This document shows positions 13,638 through 22,435 of a DNA stretch of 23,272 nucleotides, in pieces. Both the position numbers and the translations under genes were made by a program. Position 1 is the stretch's first letter; each line of letters starts with the position of its first letter. The DNA lies in NCBI GenBank assembly GCA_041691815.1, contig JBEPTZ010000065.1:1-23272 (forward strand), in the 5' to 3' direction. Below the pieces are notes generated by a model. That model worked only from the letters and a program-made list of their open reading frames with translations. It ran no database searches and was not told the origin of the DNA. The DNA comes from 70-18 sp041691815 (lineage in GTDB: Bacteria > Pseudomonadota > Alphaproteobacteria > Acetobacterales > Acetobacteraceae).

Positions 13638-13651
13638 AAGACCAGCAAGCA

Positions 13652-13778
13652 CTTCCTTTTGTGAACAAAAAGAAGCAAAAAAACTTTTCGTCCATTTTGG
13701 AGACTCCGGAGTCTCCGCCCCTCCGCCGTTGCAAGGCGGATAAAAAAAGTTTTTTGGTTCTTTTTTTCAAAAAAGAAC
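13652..13778. repeat. AT-rich composite palindromic repeat, copy 2 (family A)
   Basis: Second copy of the element at 3426-3550, in the same orientation and roughly 85-90% identical by eye, with a 3-base insertion in the A run. The left hairpin arms are 13652-13662 and 13665-13675 (one mismatch). The centre contains a perfect 18-bp palindrome made of GGAGACTCC and GGAGTCTCC, and a TCCGCC/GGCGGA stem. The right hairpin is GTTCTTTTTT-like, ending at 13778. It lies between convergent genes. The TGA stop of the minus-strand permease gene (13767-13769) is inside the right hairpin, so the repeat supplies that protein's last codons. Confidence 0.85.
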
Positions 13779-14321
13779 TCTTGCCTTCAACCACACCGCC
13801 ACGCTCCCAAGCACCACCGCCAGCCCCAGCGGCAGCAGCGGCGCCACCGGAACCGGCAGCAGCCCCAGTGCCAGCGCCGCCGCCAGTTCGCCCAGGCCGC
13901 GCGCCAGCACCGCCAGCCCGGCCACCGCCAGCGCGCGCCGCTGGCTGGCCAGCAGCGGCCCCAGCGCCTGCCAGCGGCTGGCCCCGGCCGATTGCAGCCC
14001 CCGCCCAAGCCGTGCCCAGCCGGCCGCCAGCGGGCCGTGCGCCAGCAGCAGTGCCAGCGGGGCGGCGGTGATCGCCCAAGCCGCCAGCATCGCGGCGGCG
14101 GTCAGCCGGTCATCGGCCACCCGATGGTATGCCAGCAGCGCCACCGCCAAGCCGGGCGGCACCGCCACCAGTGCGCCCAGCACCACCAGCACTGCCCGCC
14201 GCGCGGCAAACCGCGCCATCGCCAGCCAGGCCGCCAGCAGCGCGCCCAGCAGCAGCGCCAGGATGGTGGCCGACGCCAGCGCCAGCAGCAGTGCCGCAAG
14301 GAAGATCAGGTTATCCGGCAT
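13767..14321 (-). CDS. Orphan TupB/ModB-like ABC permease subunit
   Basis: A 184-residue, very hydrophobic protein with about five membrane helices. The EAA loop of binding-protein-dependent permeases is recognisable: SAGASRWQALGPLLASQRR followed by GLGELAAAL, as in tungstate/molybdate permeases TupB and ModB. It is shorter than the usual 220-plus residues. No periplasmic binding protein or matching ATPase gene is adjacent; the upstream ABC gene is a complete exporter of another class. The ATG at 14321 overlaps the exporter stop by 11 bases, so it is the last gene of the operon. Its stop codon lies inside the family A repeat, and the C-terminus may have been clipped by insertion of that repeat. 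It could be a decayed importer subunit or a repurposed membrane protein. Confidence 0.65.
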   Translation of the reverse strand: MPDNLIFLAALLLALASATILALLLGALLAAWLAMARFAARRAVLVVLGALVAVPPGLAVALLAYHRVADDRLTAAAMLAAWAITAAPLALLLAHGPLAAGWARLGRGLQSAGASRWQALGPLLASQRRALAVAGLAVLARGLGELAAALALGLLPVPVAPLLPLGLAVVLGSVAVWLKARVLF

Positions 14322-16107
14322 CGGCCACCTCGGCGGGCGCGTCGGTGCTGAATGACTGGGTGCGCACCAGCCTGGCATACAGCCCGTCGCGCGCCATCAA
14401 CTCGCTATGCGTGCCCATTTCCACCGCCCGCCCCTCGGCCATCGCCACCACCAGGTCGGCGTCGCGCACGGTCGACAGCCGATGCGCCACCACGATCGTC
14501 GTCCGCCCGGCGCGCAGGGTGGCCAGCGCCTGCTGCACTAGGTGCTCGCTCTCGGCGTCCAACGCGCTGGTCGCTTCGTCCAGCAGCAGAATGCGCGGAT
14601 CGCGCAGCAGCGCCCGGGCCAGCGCCACACGCTGCCGCTGCCCGCCGGACAGTCGCTGCCCGCCCGGCCCGACGGTGGTGGCATAGCCCTCCGGCAGCGC
14701 GCTGATGAACTGATCCGCCGCCGCCGCCCGCGCCGCCGCCCGCACCGCCGCGTCATCGGCGCCCGGCCGGCCCATGCGGATATTGGCGGCGACGGTATCA
14801 TCGAACAGCAGCGAATCCTGCCCGACATAGGCGATCGCGTCGCGCAGGCTGGCCAGCGTCACCTGCCGCAAATCGGCGCCATCCAGCCGGATCGCGCCGC
14901 TGCTCACCTCCTGCAGCCGCGGGATCAGCGCCAGGGCGGTGGATTTGCCGGCGCCGGACGGTCCCACCAGCGCCACCGTCAGCCCCGGCTCGGCGACGAA
15001 GGAAAGGCCGCGCAGCCCCGCCCGCCCGTCCGGATAGGCGAACGCGGCATTGTCGAATTCCAGTCGTCCGCGACCGGGCGGCAGCGGCGTAGCACCCGGC
15101 GTCTCGGTGATGCCGGGCGGCTCGTCCAGCACCGCATACACTCGGATCAGCCCGGCCAGCCCCTCTTGCACTGCCGCGTTCAGGCTCCCCAAAGCCCGCA
15201 GCGGCTGGGCTGCCAGCAGCAGCGCGGTGATGAAGCTGGTGAAATGGCCGACCTGCTCTGCCCCCAGCGCCGGCCCACCTTGGCTCGCCCGCCAGCCGCC
15301 ATAGGCGAACACCGCGGCCACCGCGGCGCCGCCGATCACTTCCAGCAGCGGGTCGATCCGGCTGCGGCTTTTCGCCATGCTCAGCAGCACCTGGTACAGC
15401 CGTGCGAAAGCCTGCTCGGCGCGCTGCCGCTCGGTGGCCTCCAGCCGATAGGCGCGCACCGTGCGGGCCTGCGCGAAGCTCTCGTTCAGCAGCGTCGCGG
15501 CCTCGCCGGTGCGCTCCTGCATGCTGCTGGAGGATCGGCGCAGGCGCCTCCCGATGCGCTGGATCGGCAGCACCGCCAGCGGATACAAGGCGGCGGCGAT
15601 CAGGCTCAGCCGCCAGTCCAGATACAGCACCGCCGCCACCGAGCCGACCACCTTCAGCACGTCGGCCAGCCCATTGACCAGCCGGGTCAGCGCCTCGCGC
15701 ACGCTGGTGGCGTCGGTGGTGAAGCGGGCGGTGAGTGCGGCCGGCGACTCGCGCTCCACCCGCGCCAGGTCGGCTTCGGTCAGATGGCGGAACATGCTGT
15801 CCTGCAGGCCGCGAATGGTCAGCAGCGACACCTTCTGCACCAGCACGTTCTGGAAATACTGCGACACCGCCTTGATGCTGGTCAGCACGACGATCATCGC
15901 CGGCACGATGTAGATCAGCCGCGGGTCCTGCCGGGCGAACAGTTCGAACGCGTAGTTGATCGCCAGCGGATAGCAGGCCTGGGCGGCGGCCATGGTGATG
16001 GTCAGCACCAGGATCACCGCCATGGTGGCGCGAAAGTGCCGCAGCCGCTCACGCCATAGCCGCAGCAGCAGCGCCTTGGTATCAGCCGCGGCGATGACCG
16101 GCTTCAT
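14311..16107 (-). CDS. MsbA-like ABC exporter (fused membrane and ATPase domains)
   Basis: A 598-residue half-transporter. The N-terminal type IV exporter membrane domain (about 25-320) has six helices. The ATPase domain has Walker A GPSGAGKST (382-390), signature LSGGQRQR (about 486-493), Walker B ILLLDEATSALD (about 506-517) and the switch His in VVAHRLST. Homodimers of this type move lipid A-core, lipid-linked glycans, or hydrophobic compounds across the inner membrane. Neighbouring ligase and glycosyltransferase genes favour a lipid or polysaccharide substrate. The ATG at 16107 overlaps the ligase stop as ATGA. Calling it msbA itself would be an over-reading, since the family has many paralogues. 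Confidence 0.88.
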   Translation of the reverse strand: MKPVIAAADTKALLLRLWRERLRHFRATMAVILVLTITMAAAQACYPLAINYAFELFARQDPRLIYIVPAMIVVLTSIKAVSQYFQNVLVQKVSLLTIRGLQDSMFRHLTEADLARVERESPAALTARFTTDATSVREALTRLVNGLADVLKVVGSVAAVLYLDWRLSLIAAALYPLAVLPIQRIGRRLRRSSSSMQERTGEAATLLNESFAQARTVRAYRLEATERQRAEQAFARLYQVLLSMAKSRSRIDPLLEVIGGAAVAAVFAYGGWRASQGGPALGAEQVGHFTSFITALLLAAQPLRALGSLNAAVQEGLAGLIRVYAVLDEPPGITETPGATPLPPGRGRLEFDNAAFAYPDGRAGLRGLSFVAEPGLTVALVGPSGAGKSTALALIPRLQEVSSGAIRLDGADLRQVTLASLRDAIAYVGQDSLLFDDTVAANIRMGRPGADDAAVRAAARAAAADQFISALPEGYATTVGPGGQRLSGGQRQRVALARALLRDPRILLLDEATSALDAESEHLVQQALATLRAGRTTIVVAHRLSTVRDADLVVAMAEGRAVEMGTHSELMARDGLYARLVRTQSFSTDAPAEVADAG

Positions 16108-17273
16108 CGCGCCGGCTGCCGGCGGATGAACGCGATGCTCATCGCCAGCGGTACCCAGACGATATACCATATCGGCCCCGGCCCCTTGACCACCTGGCTG
16201 AGATCGGTGAGCCCGGTGACGCAGGCGCACACCCCCATCCCGGCCAGCGTCAGCCGCTCCCAGCGCTCTTGATCGGTGGCCGGCTTCGCCCGCCACAGCC
16301 CATGCGCCACCAGCAGCAAGCTGCCGATCAGCAGCGCCAGCCCCACCGCGCCGCCATACAGCCAGGTGGACAGGTACAGGTCATGCGGAAACTGGTCCCT
16401 GGCGCGCGGCAGCAGCGCGGTCAGGCCGTGGCCGAACAGCGGCGCCTCGCCGATCACCTCGACGCTCTGGTGCCAGATGCCGAGCCGCTGACTCCAGCCG
16501 CGCTCGGTCAGGTGCTGCACGAAGTCGCCGATGATGCGGGGATCGTAGAGATGCATCGCCAGCACCGCCAACACCAGCGCCACCGCCGTGCCCAGCACCC
16601 AGCGCCACGGCACCCCGACCAGCAGCACCGCGCCGCCGGCCACCACCGCCACCAGCGGGCCACGGCTGCCGGTCAGCCAGATGAATGCCGCCATCACCGC
16701 GACGGCGGCCAGCAGCCCCAGCCGCAGTATGCCGCGCGCAGTGGCGATGCGGCCCAGCGCCAGGATCAGGCACAGCCCGATGATCGCCGCGCCCAGGATC
16801 GGGTGGCGGGTCTCCGCCCAGCCCGGCATCCGCTCCACGGTGGCGTCGGCAGCGAGGAACCGCCCGATCGCCCAGGCGGCATTGAGCGCGCCGGCCACGA
16901 TCAGCGTGCTGCCCAGCCAGCTTCTGTCCCTGGCCGGCGTCGCGAGTTTCAGCATCGACAGGAAAAAACCCAGCGTACAGAAGCAGTTCCACAGCCACAG
17001 CCAGCGCGATGGCGCGTTCTGTGCCGCCGGGCTCCACAGCAGCGCCAGCGCCAGCCAGCCGATCAGCAGCAGCGGCAGCAGCAGCAGCGGATCGGCCAGC
17101 GCCGGCCGCATCGCCGGCAACACCCGCCACAGCACCAGCGGCACGCCGCCGGCATAGAACAGCAGCGCCCAGACCGGTTCCGGCACCAGCACGAAGCCGC
17201 TGGCGACGAACAGCAGGCCGAGCGGCAGCAGCGCCGCGTCGGCGATGGCGGTCAGCCGGCCAGGGTTGGCCAT
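16104..17273 (-). CDS. O-antigen ligase / polymerase-like membrane protein (Wzy_C family)
   Basis: A 389-residue polytopic inner-membrane protein with about ten to twelve helices. The Wzy_C signature is present: TGSRGPLVAVVAGGA in the central part, then a periplasmic-type loop with RGWSQRLGIWHQSVEVIGEAPLFGHGL and the FPHDLYLSTWLYGG segment (the usual PHNxxL His region). WaaL enzymes join O-antigen to lipid A-core, and Wzy enzymes polymerise it; they share this domain, so the two cannot be separated here. The start at the ATG at 17273 overlaps the upstream glycosyltransferase gene by 22 bases, and the stop overlaps the ABC exporter start by 4. The arrangement suggests synthesis, ligation and export of one surface glycan. 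Confidence 0.82.
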   Translation of the reverse strand: MANPGRLTAIADAALLPLGLLFVASGFVLVPEPVWALLFYAGGVPLVLWRVLPAMRPALADPLLLLPLLLIGWLALALLWSPAAQNAPSRWLWLWNCFCTLGFFLSMLKLATPARDRSWLGSTLIVAGALNAAWAIGRFLAADATVERMPGWAETRHPILGAAIIGLCLILALGRIATARGILRLGLLAAVAVMAAFIWLTGSRGPLVAVVAGGAVLLVGVPWRWVLGTAVALVLAVLAMHLYDPRIIGDFVQHLTERGWSQRLGIWHQSVEVIGEAPLFGHGLTALLPRARDQFPHDLYLSTWLYGGAVGLALLIGSLLLVAHGLWRAKPATDQERWERLTLAGMGVCACVTGLTDLSQVVKGPGPIWYIVWVPLAMSIAFIRRQPAR

Positions 17274-18301
17274 GCGTACCCCGCTGGGTCGTGCCGTCCG
17301 AAGGCGACATCATGCAGGTAGCCGGCGACGATGCGTTCGTTGAACAGCGCATGATAGCGCGCCCGCCCGGCCCCGGCGATCGCCCGGCGGCGTGCCGGCT
17401 CGGCGATCAGTCGGCCGAGCATCTCGGCAAGTTCCTCGAAAGACGAGAAAAATCCCATCTGGTCATCGTCGAACAGCGTGTCATAGCCGGTCGCCCGTTC
17501 CATCAGCACCGCCAGCCCGTTGCCGGCCATCTGGGCCAGCCGGTCGGAACTGTAAAGATGCGAATCGGCGCGGCGGCTGATGTTCAGCCCGATCGCCACA
17601 CTCTCCAGCGCCGCCTGGTAGCCGGCGGCGCGCAGCTTCGGGCGCCCCAACGCACCGCCCAGCAAGGGCCGCGCGCCTGGCACCGCAGCGAGCAATTCCC
17701 TCATGAAATCATCCATATCCCAGGCCCGCCCGCACACCACCCGCAACGGCCGCGCCGGGTTGCCGCAGGCGTAGAACACGTCGTACTCCAGCCGGTCGTG
17801 CAGATGCGCCTGGCCGGTTTCGATCGACCAGTCCACCGCGTTCGGCAGGAACCCCACCACCCGCCCCGGTCGTGCCAGGGCCGCGAGTTGTGGGCCGGCG
17901 GTGGTGATCAGGGTGGCGTCGACCACCGGAAATTTGGCTTCGATGCGGGCGATGTTGTCCGGTTCGAACAGCGGGTCGACATTGATCTGGACGACTTTAA
18001 GGTCCGGTAATTGCTCGCGAATCGCGGAAATTGTTGCGACATCGATCATATCGGCATGGGTCAGCAGCAGCAGGCCGGGGCGGGCTTCGCGGCACAGTGC
18101 CAGCAGGGCGGCGTTGACGCCGCGGCGGCCCCAGCGGCGATGGCCGAAGATGGTGCTGGCGCGGGCCACCTCGCGATCGGAGAACTGGATCACGGTATGG
18201 CCGTTGCGGATCAAGCCGTTGTTAAGCTTGACGGTTGTGTTGTGCAGAAAGCAGTCCCGCGCGCTGGTCGGGAAGTTTCCGACATGCAGGATGCGGGTCA
18301 T
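17252..18301 (-). CDS. GT-B glycosyltransferase
   Basis: A 349-residue cytoplasmic protein of the GT-B type. The N-terminal half begins MTRILHVGNFPTSARDCFLH and has a Rossmann-like pattern (GLLLLTHADMIDVATIS, LKVVQINVDP). The C-terminal half carries the donor-site pattern of Glyco_trans_1_2 proteins: IGLNISRRADSHLYSSDRLAQMAGNGLAVLMERATGYDTLF, then DQMGFFSSFEELAEMLGRLI and the closing helix RYHALFNERIVAGYL. The nucleotide-sugar donor and the acceptor are unknown; a surface polysaccharide is likely from the next gene. The start at the ATG at 18301 overlaps the CCA-enzyme stop as ATGA, while a further 27 upstream codons are open but overlap that gene and show no homology. Confidence 0.8.
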   Translation of the reverse strand: MTRILHVGNFPTSARDCFLHNTTVKLNNGLIRNGHTVIQFSDREVARASTIFGHRRWGRRGVNAALLALCREARPGLLLLTHADMIDVATISAIREQLPDLKVVQINVDPLFEPDNIARIEAKFPVVDATLITTAGPQLAALARPGRVVGFLPNAVDWSIETGQAHLHDRLEYDVFYACGNPARPLRVVCGRAWDMDDFMRELLAAVPGARPLLGGALGRPKLRAAGYQAALESVAIGLNISRRADSHLYSSDRLAQMAGNGLAVLMERATGYDTLFDDDQMGFFSSFEELAEMLGRLIAEPARRRAIAGAGRARYHALFNERIVAGYLHDVAFGRHDPAGYAWPTLAG

Positions 18302-19461
18302 GGCGGCGTGGTAGCACGCCGCCGGCGAAGTTCCGAGAGGCAGGCGGCACGGTCGGCGAGGCAGCCGCCGTCCAGCCACCATTGGCGCAGGTCGCGCAGA
18401 ATCAGCCCCATTTCCGGGCCTGGAAGCACGCCGAGGGCGGTCAGATCACGGCCCTGGAGGGGAAAAACCGGGGCAAAAGCCGTCAAAAGTTTCTGCCGGG
18501 CGGATTCGCCCACCCCGGCCAGCCAAGCGCGGCCGAGCAGGATGTCGCGCGGGGTATCGGCCAGCAGACGGCGGATTGTTGCGTCGTCGTCGTGATCGGT
18601 TGGGGTTGGAGGATCGCGCAAGGCGATCAGTTGGTTTCGCTCGGCGGCGGACAGGCGGAGGCGGTCGGCCAGCGCGTCGGCGCTGCCGGTGAGCAGGGCG
18701 GCCGCGCGCAGCAGCGGGTCCGGGGGGGCGCCGCGGGCTTCCAGGGCGGCCAGGGAGGCGACGGAAAACCCTTCCGGCAGAATGGCTTGCAGCACGCCGA
18801 GGCGCTCCATCAGGGCGATGGTGGGGGCGCTGGCCGGGGCCGCGAGCAGGCGTTTCAACTCGCTCCAGACCCGTTCCGGCGACAGCCGGGCGAGGCCGGG
18901 GATGGCGCCCTTGATCGCCGCCAGCGCCGCCGGATCGGGGTCGCCTTTTCCGTAGCGGGCGTGGAAGCGGAAGAAGCGCAGCAGGCGGAGGTAGTCCTCG
19001 GCCAGCCTGGTGGCCGGGTCGCCGACGAAACGCACGATGCCGGCCGCCAGATCCGATTGGCCACCGAAATAGTCATATAACATACCTATCGCCGAGAGCG
19101 ACATCGCGTTGATGGTGAAATCCCGGCGCGCCGCGTCCTCGCGCCAGTCATCGGTGAACGCCACGGTGGCGTGGCGGCCGTCGGTGGCGAGGTCGCGGCG
19201 CAGGGTGGTGATCTCGAAATGCGCATCGCCGGAAAGTGCGGTGACGGTGCCGTGCGCCAGCCCGGTGGGCAGCGCCCGCAGCCCGGCGGCGCTGAGGGCG
19301 GCGATCATTTCGCCGGGGGGGAGCGGGCAGGCGAGGTCGATATCGGCGACCGGCAGACCGGCTAACGCATCGCGCACGCAGCCGCCGACCAGTCTCGCGT
19401 CGGGCAGGGCGGCCAGCACCGCCTGCAGCCTGGGGTCGGCGAGGAAATCAGGGTGCAGCAT
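18298..19461 (-). CDS. CCA tRNA nucleotidyltransferase / poly(A) polymerase family
   Basis: A 387-residue class II nucleotidyltransferase. The head domain has LVGGCVRDAL (24-33) and the metal-binding DID in VADIDLACP (about 38-46). RRDFTINAMSL (about 113-123) and RLAEDYLRLLRFFRFHARYG mark the neck, with the ERVWSELKRLL helix after it. Family members add CCA to tRNA 3' ends, or poly(A) to RNA; the length and alphaproteobacterial context favour CCA addition. The start at 19461 (MLHPDFLAD) overlaps the DUF6111 stop by 14 bases, and the stop overlaps the glycosyltransferase start by 4. A C7 run on the coding strand (18721-18727 region) is a potential frameshift site, but the frame is intact here. 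Confidence 0.88.
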   Translation of the reverse strand: MLHPDFLADPRLQAVLAALPDARLVGGCVRDALAGLPVADIDLACPLPPGEMIAALSAAGLRALPTGLAHGTVTALSGDAHFEITTLRRDLATDGRHATVAFTDDWREDAARRDFTINAMSLSAIGMLYDYFGGQSDLAAGIVRFVGDPATRLAEDYLRLLRFFRFHARYGKGDPDPAALAAIKGAIPGLARLSPERVWSELKRLLAAPASAPTIALMERLGVLQAILPEGFSVASLAALEARGAPPDPLLRAAALLTGSADALADRLRLSAAERNQLIALRDPPTPTDHDDDATIRRLLADTPRDILLGRAWLAGVGESARQKLLTAFAPVFPLQGRDLTALGVLPGPEMGLILRDLRQWWLDGGCLADRAACLSELRRRRATTPP

Positions 19462-19687
19462 GGCCTGGCACCACCCGGCCGTCGGGCAGGGTGGTGGCCG
19501 GGATGTAGCGCTGATGCGCCTCCATATGGGCGCGGCGGTACAGCGTGACGGCGCTTGTCGCCAGCACCAGCATCGCCAGCAGCGCGCCTGCCACCGCGAG
19601 GCGCGAGGCATGCGGCGCCAGCACCCGCCACATCGCGAACAGCGCGAACGGCAGCAGGAACAGGACGATCTCGACCAGCCCGATCAT
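19448..19687 (-). CDS. DUF6111-like small membrane protein
   Basis: A 79-residue protein with two predicted membrane helices (about 2-21 and 29-48), followed by a short polar tail (YRRAHMEAHQRYIPATTLPDGRVVPGHAAP). Proteins of this size and pattern stand between CoA pyrophosphatase and CCA-transferase genes in many alphaproteobacteria and are listed as DUF6111; no function is known. The ATG at 19687 is 4 bases past the Nudix stop, and its own stop overlaps the CCA gene by 14 bases, so it is locked into the operon. The constant gene neighbourhood argues that it is real. I assign the family from context and layout rather than a signature motif. Confidence 0.75.
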   Translation of the reverse strand: MIGLVEIVLFLLPFALFAMWRVLAPHASRLAVAGALLAMLVLATSAVTLYRRAHMEAHQRYIPATTLPDGRVVPGHAAP

Positions 19688-19691
19688 GCCG

Positions 19692-20372
19692 CTAACCCTG
19701 CGCCTGGCGCAGCCGCTCGGCCAGATGCACCAGAATGGCGGCGGTGGCGCCCCAGATGTAGTGCTCGGGGTGCGGCCAGACCCAGAATTCACGCATGCTG
19801 CCACGGAATTCGGCGCGCCGGCGCTCGGGTGCCGCCGGGTCGAGCAGCACCGACAGCGGCAGGGTGAACACCGCCTGCACCTCGAACGGCGACGGGGTCA
19901 GGTGCAGGCCGCCCAGCTCGCGGCCCTCGGGCAGCAGGCCGAGCACCGGGGTGATGCTGTAGCCGGTGCCGGTGACATAGTCGCCGAGCCGGCCGGCGAC
20001 TTCGACATCGGCGGGGTCGAGGTCGATCTCCTCATGCGCCTCGCGCAATGCCGCGAATTCCGGGCCGGTGTCGCCGGGGTCGATGCGGCCGCCGGGGAAG
20101 CTGACCTGGCCGGCGTGCTTGGTGAGATGGGAGTTGCGCAAGGTGAGCAGCACCGCGGGGTCGCTGCCGCGCAGGAACGGCACCAGCACGGCGGCCGGCA
20201 CCAGGTGGCCGGGGGCCAGGCCAACCGCGTCGTCCGAGCCGATGCGCGCGCCAATGCGGTCGGCGGCGATGCTGCCGGCGGCGGTTCGGGGCGCGGTCAT
20301 GGTGGGGGTGGGGGCGGTTGCGGCGGGCTCGCCAAGCAGGCGCAGGCGGCGGCGCAATTCCTCTGGATTCAT
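19692..20372 (-). CDS. CoA pyrophosphatase (Nudix hydrolase)
   Basis: A 226-residue Nudix protein. The extended box for CoA pyrophosphatases is visible: QVSFPGGRIDPGD (about 88-100) followed by FAALREAHEEIDL (about 104-116), in which Asp replaces the usual Gly before the final hydrophobic residue. Preceding text LLTLRNSHLTKHAGQVSFPGG is typical of the NUDT7/YeaB branch. These enzymes hydrolyse CoA and its derivatives to 3',5'-ADP and 4'-phosphopantetheine. The C-terminal WGATAAILVHLAERL also fits. The start at 20372 (MNPEELRRRLRLL) is 27 bases past the DUF1285 stop. The stop is 4 bases from the DUF6111 start. Confidence 0.88.
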   Translation of the reverse strand: MNPEELRRRLRLLGEPAATAPTPTMTAPRTAAGSIAADRIGARIGSDDAVGLAPGHLVPAAVLVPFLRGSDPAVLLTLRNSHLTKHAGQVSFPGGRIDPGDTGPEFAALREAHEEIDLDPADVEVAGRLGDYVTGTGYSITPVLGLLPEGRELGGLHLTPSPFEVQAVFTLPLSVLLDPAAPERRRAEFRGSMREFWVWPHPEHYIWGATAAILVHLAERLRQAQG

Positions 20373-20399
20373 CGTGTGTGCTGCAATGGCTTCCGGCGG

Positions 20400-20996
20400 T
20401 CAGCGGACCGGCATCTCACCCAACGGGAAAAACTCGCCACTGCTCCAGACCCCCAGCATCTTGCGGCCCATGACCATCTTGGGCTCGGCCAGCGCCACCA
20501 GCTCGTAATACACCGCGCGGCCGATCCGCGCCTCCACCGGCATGTGGCTGGCGCCCGGCCGGATCAGGATATACGGAGTCGGCTCGCAGGTCAGGATATC
20601 GTGAGCGACGCGGATCGGGTGCTCCGGCCCGGCCACCAGCACCTGGTCGATATTGGTGCGGAAGGTGAGCGTCTGGTCGCGGCCCTCGCCGTCCCAGCAC
20701 AGCTCGACGGCGACGAACGGCGCGTCCTCGACCTGGATGCGGCCACGCTCGACCGGGGTTTGCAGGATGAAATCGCCGAACTCGTCGCGCCGCAGCACCG
20801 AGGAGAACAGGCACACCAGCTCTTTGCGCTTGATCGGGGTGCCGCGATACATCCAGGTGCCATCACGGCGGATCAGGAATGGCAGGTCGCCCATTTCGGC
20901 GGGCGGGCGGCGGATCGGCGGGCAGGCGGAAGGCGGTGCGTCAGCCAGGCTTGCCGCCCGCTTCTGGCAGGCCCGCTTCGCCACGCCGCGGTTCAC
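20400..20996 (-). CDS. DUF1285 family protein (GTG start)
   Basis: A 198-residue protein recognised as DUF1285 from GDLPFLIRRDGTWMYRGTPIKRKELVCLFSSVLRRDEFGDF and TPVERGRIQVEDAPFVAVEL; no biochemical function is established for the family. GTG at 20996 is the most upstream start, since an in-frame TGA stands 24 bases before it. It has no clear Shine-Dalgarno, but it overlaps the stop of a 12-codon leader frame as GTGA. The next Met, M35 (ATG at 20894), would remove the proline-rich stretch that other family members also have before GDL, so the longer form is preferred. It heads the eight-gene minus-strand run and is divergent from moxR with about 200 bases between the starts. Confidence 0.8.
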   Translation of the reverse strand: MNRGVAKRACQKRAASLADAPPSACPPIRRPPAEMGDLPFLIRRDGTWMYRGTPIKRKELVCLFSSVLRRDEFGDFILQTPVERGRIQVEDAPFVAVELCWDGEGRDQTLTFRTNIDQVLVAGPEHPIRVAHDILTCEPTPYILIRPGASHMPVEARIGRAVYYELVALAEPKMVMGRKMLGVWSSGEFFPLGEMPVR

Positions 20997-21031
20997 GTTG
21001 TCATCCCCATGATTGCGTCAGACTTGTCCAT
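20993..21031 (-). CDS. Possible 12-codon leader ORF upstream of DUF1285
   Basis: ATG at 21031 opens a 12-residue frame (MDKSDAIMGMTT) whose TGA stop (20995-20993) overlaps the DUF1285 GTG start. The ATG begins 6 bases after the -10 hexamer of the predicted promoter, so the transcript could be leaderless. It could feed ribosomes to the SD-less GTG by coupling. Whether it is translated is unknown. Confidence 0.3.
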   Translation of the reverse strand: MDKSDAIMGMTT

Positions 21032-21037
21032 GCCCAT

Positions 21038-21066
21038 CATATAGGGACCATGCCGCCGTGAGGCAA
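21038..21066 (-). promoter_or_regulatory. Promoter of the DUF1285-to-permease operon
   Basis: On the minus strand TTGCCT (21066-21061) is followed by exactly 17 bases and TATATG (21043-21038), the best sigma-70-like match in the window. It lies in the 199-base divergent gap with moxR. The gap also holds an AT-rich patch (TAATATTTAAA, about 21075-21085) just upstream of the -35, which could be an UP element or shared regulator site. Confidence 0.55.
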
Positions 21067-21195
21067 AGTCTCGTAATATTTAAACCGCAATCCGGCCACA
21101 ACATGACGAAGGCGCCATGCGTGCAGAAATCGGCATACCGCGGCAGCGATACGCTCTAGCCTGACCCCGCCCCTCTTGGTCGCAGGAACCCCCCG

Positions 21196-22213
<1,018 letters not shown>

Positions 22214-22215
<2 letters not shown>

Positions 22216-22435
22216 TCGGCACGGAGGCAGGCAAGGCCGGGGCTCCGCCCCGCACCCCGCCAAGGGCAAAGCCCTTGGAACCCCCGACTTGTTGCCTTCG
22301 GCAGAGGGGGGCGAGGTACTGGTTGCAACATCGCGTTGCCCCCCTCTGCCGAAGGCAACCAAAACCGAGGTCCAGGGGCTCGGCCCCTGGTGGGGTCTGG
22401 GGCAACGCCCCAGCCTTGCCTGCTTCATGCCGATG
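22214..22435. repeat. Nested inverted palindromic element between moxR and DUF58 (family B pair)
   Basis: A 222-base near-palindrome. The outer arms each contain the family B double hairpin: left CGGGGC/GCCCCG (about 22238-22252) and CCAAGGGC/GCCCTTGG (22260-22278); right CCAGGGGC/GCCCCTGG (22372-22390) and CTGGGGC/GCCCCAG (22397-22413). GCAGGCAAGGC and its complement flank them, and ATCGGCA/TGCCGAT bounds the whole. Inside is a second, perfect 21-bp inverted repeat (22292-22312 and 22338-22358) around a 25-base centre. The right edge contains both ATG candidates of the DUF58 gene. It would fold strongly in RNA or single-stranded DNA. Confidence 0.88.
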
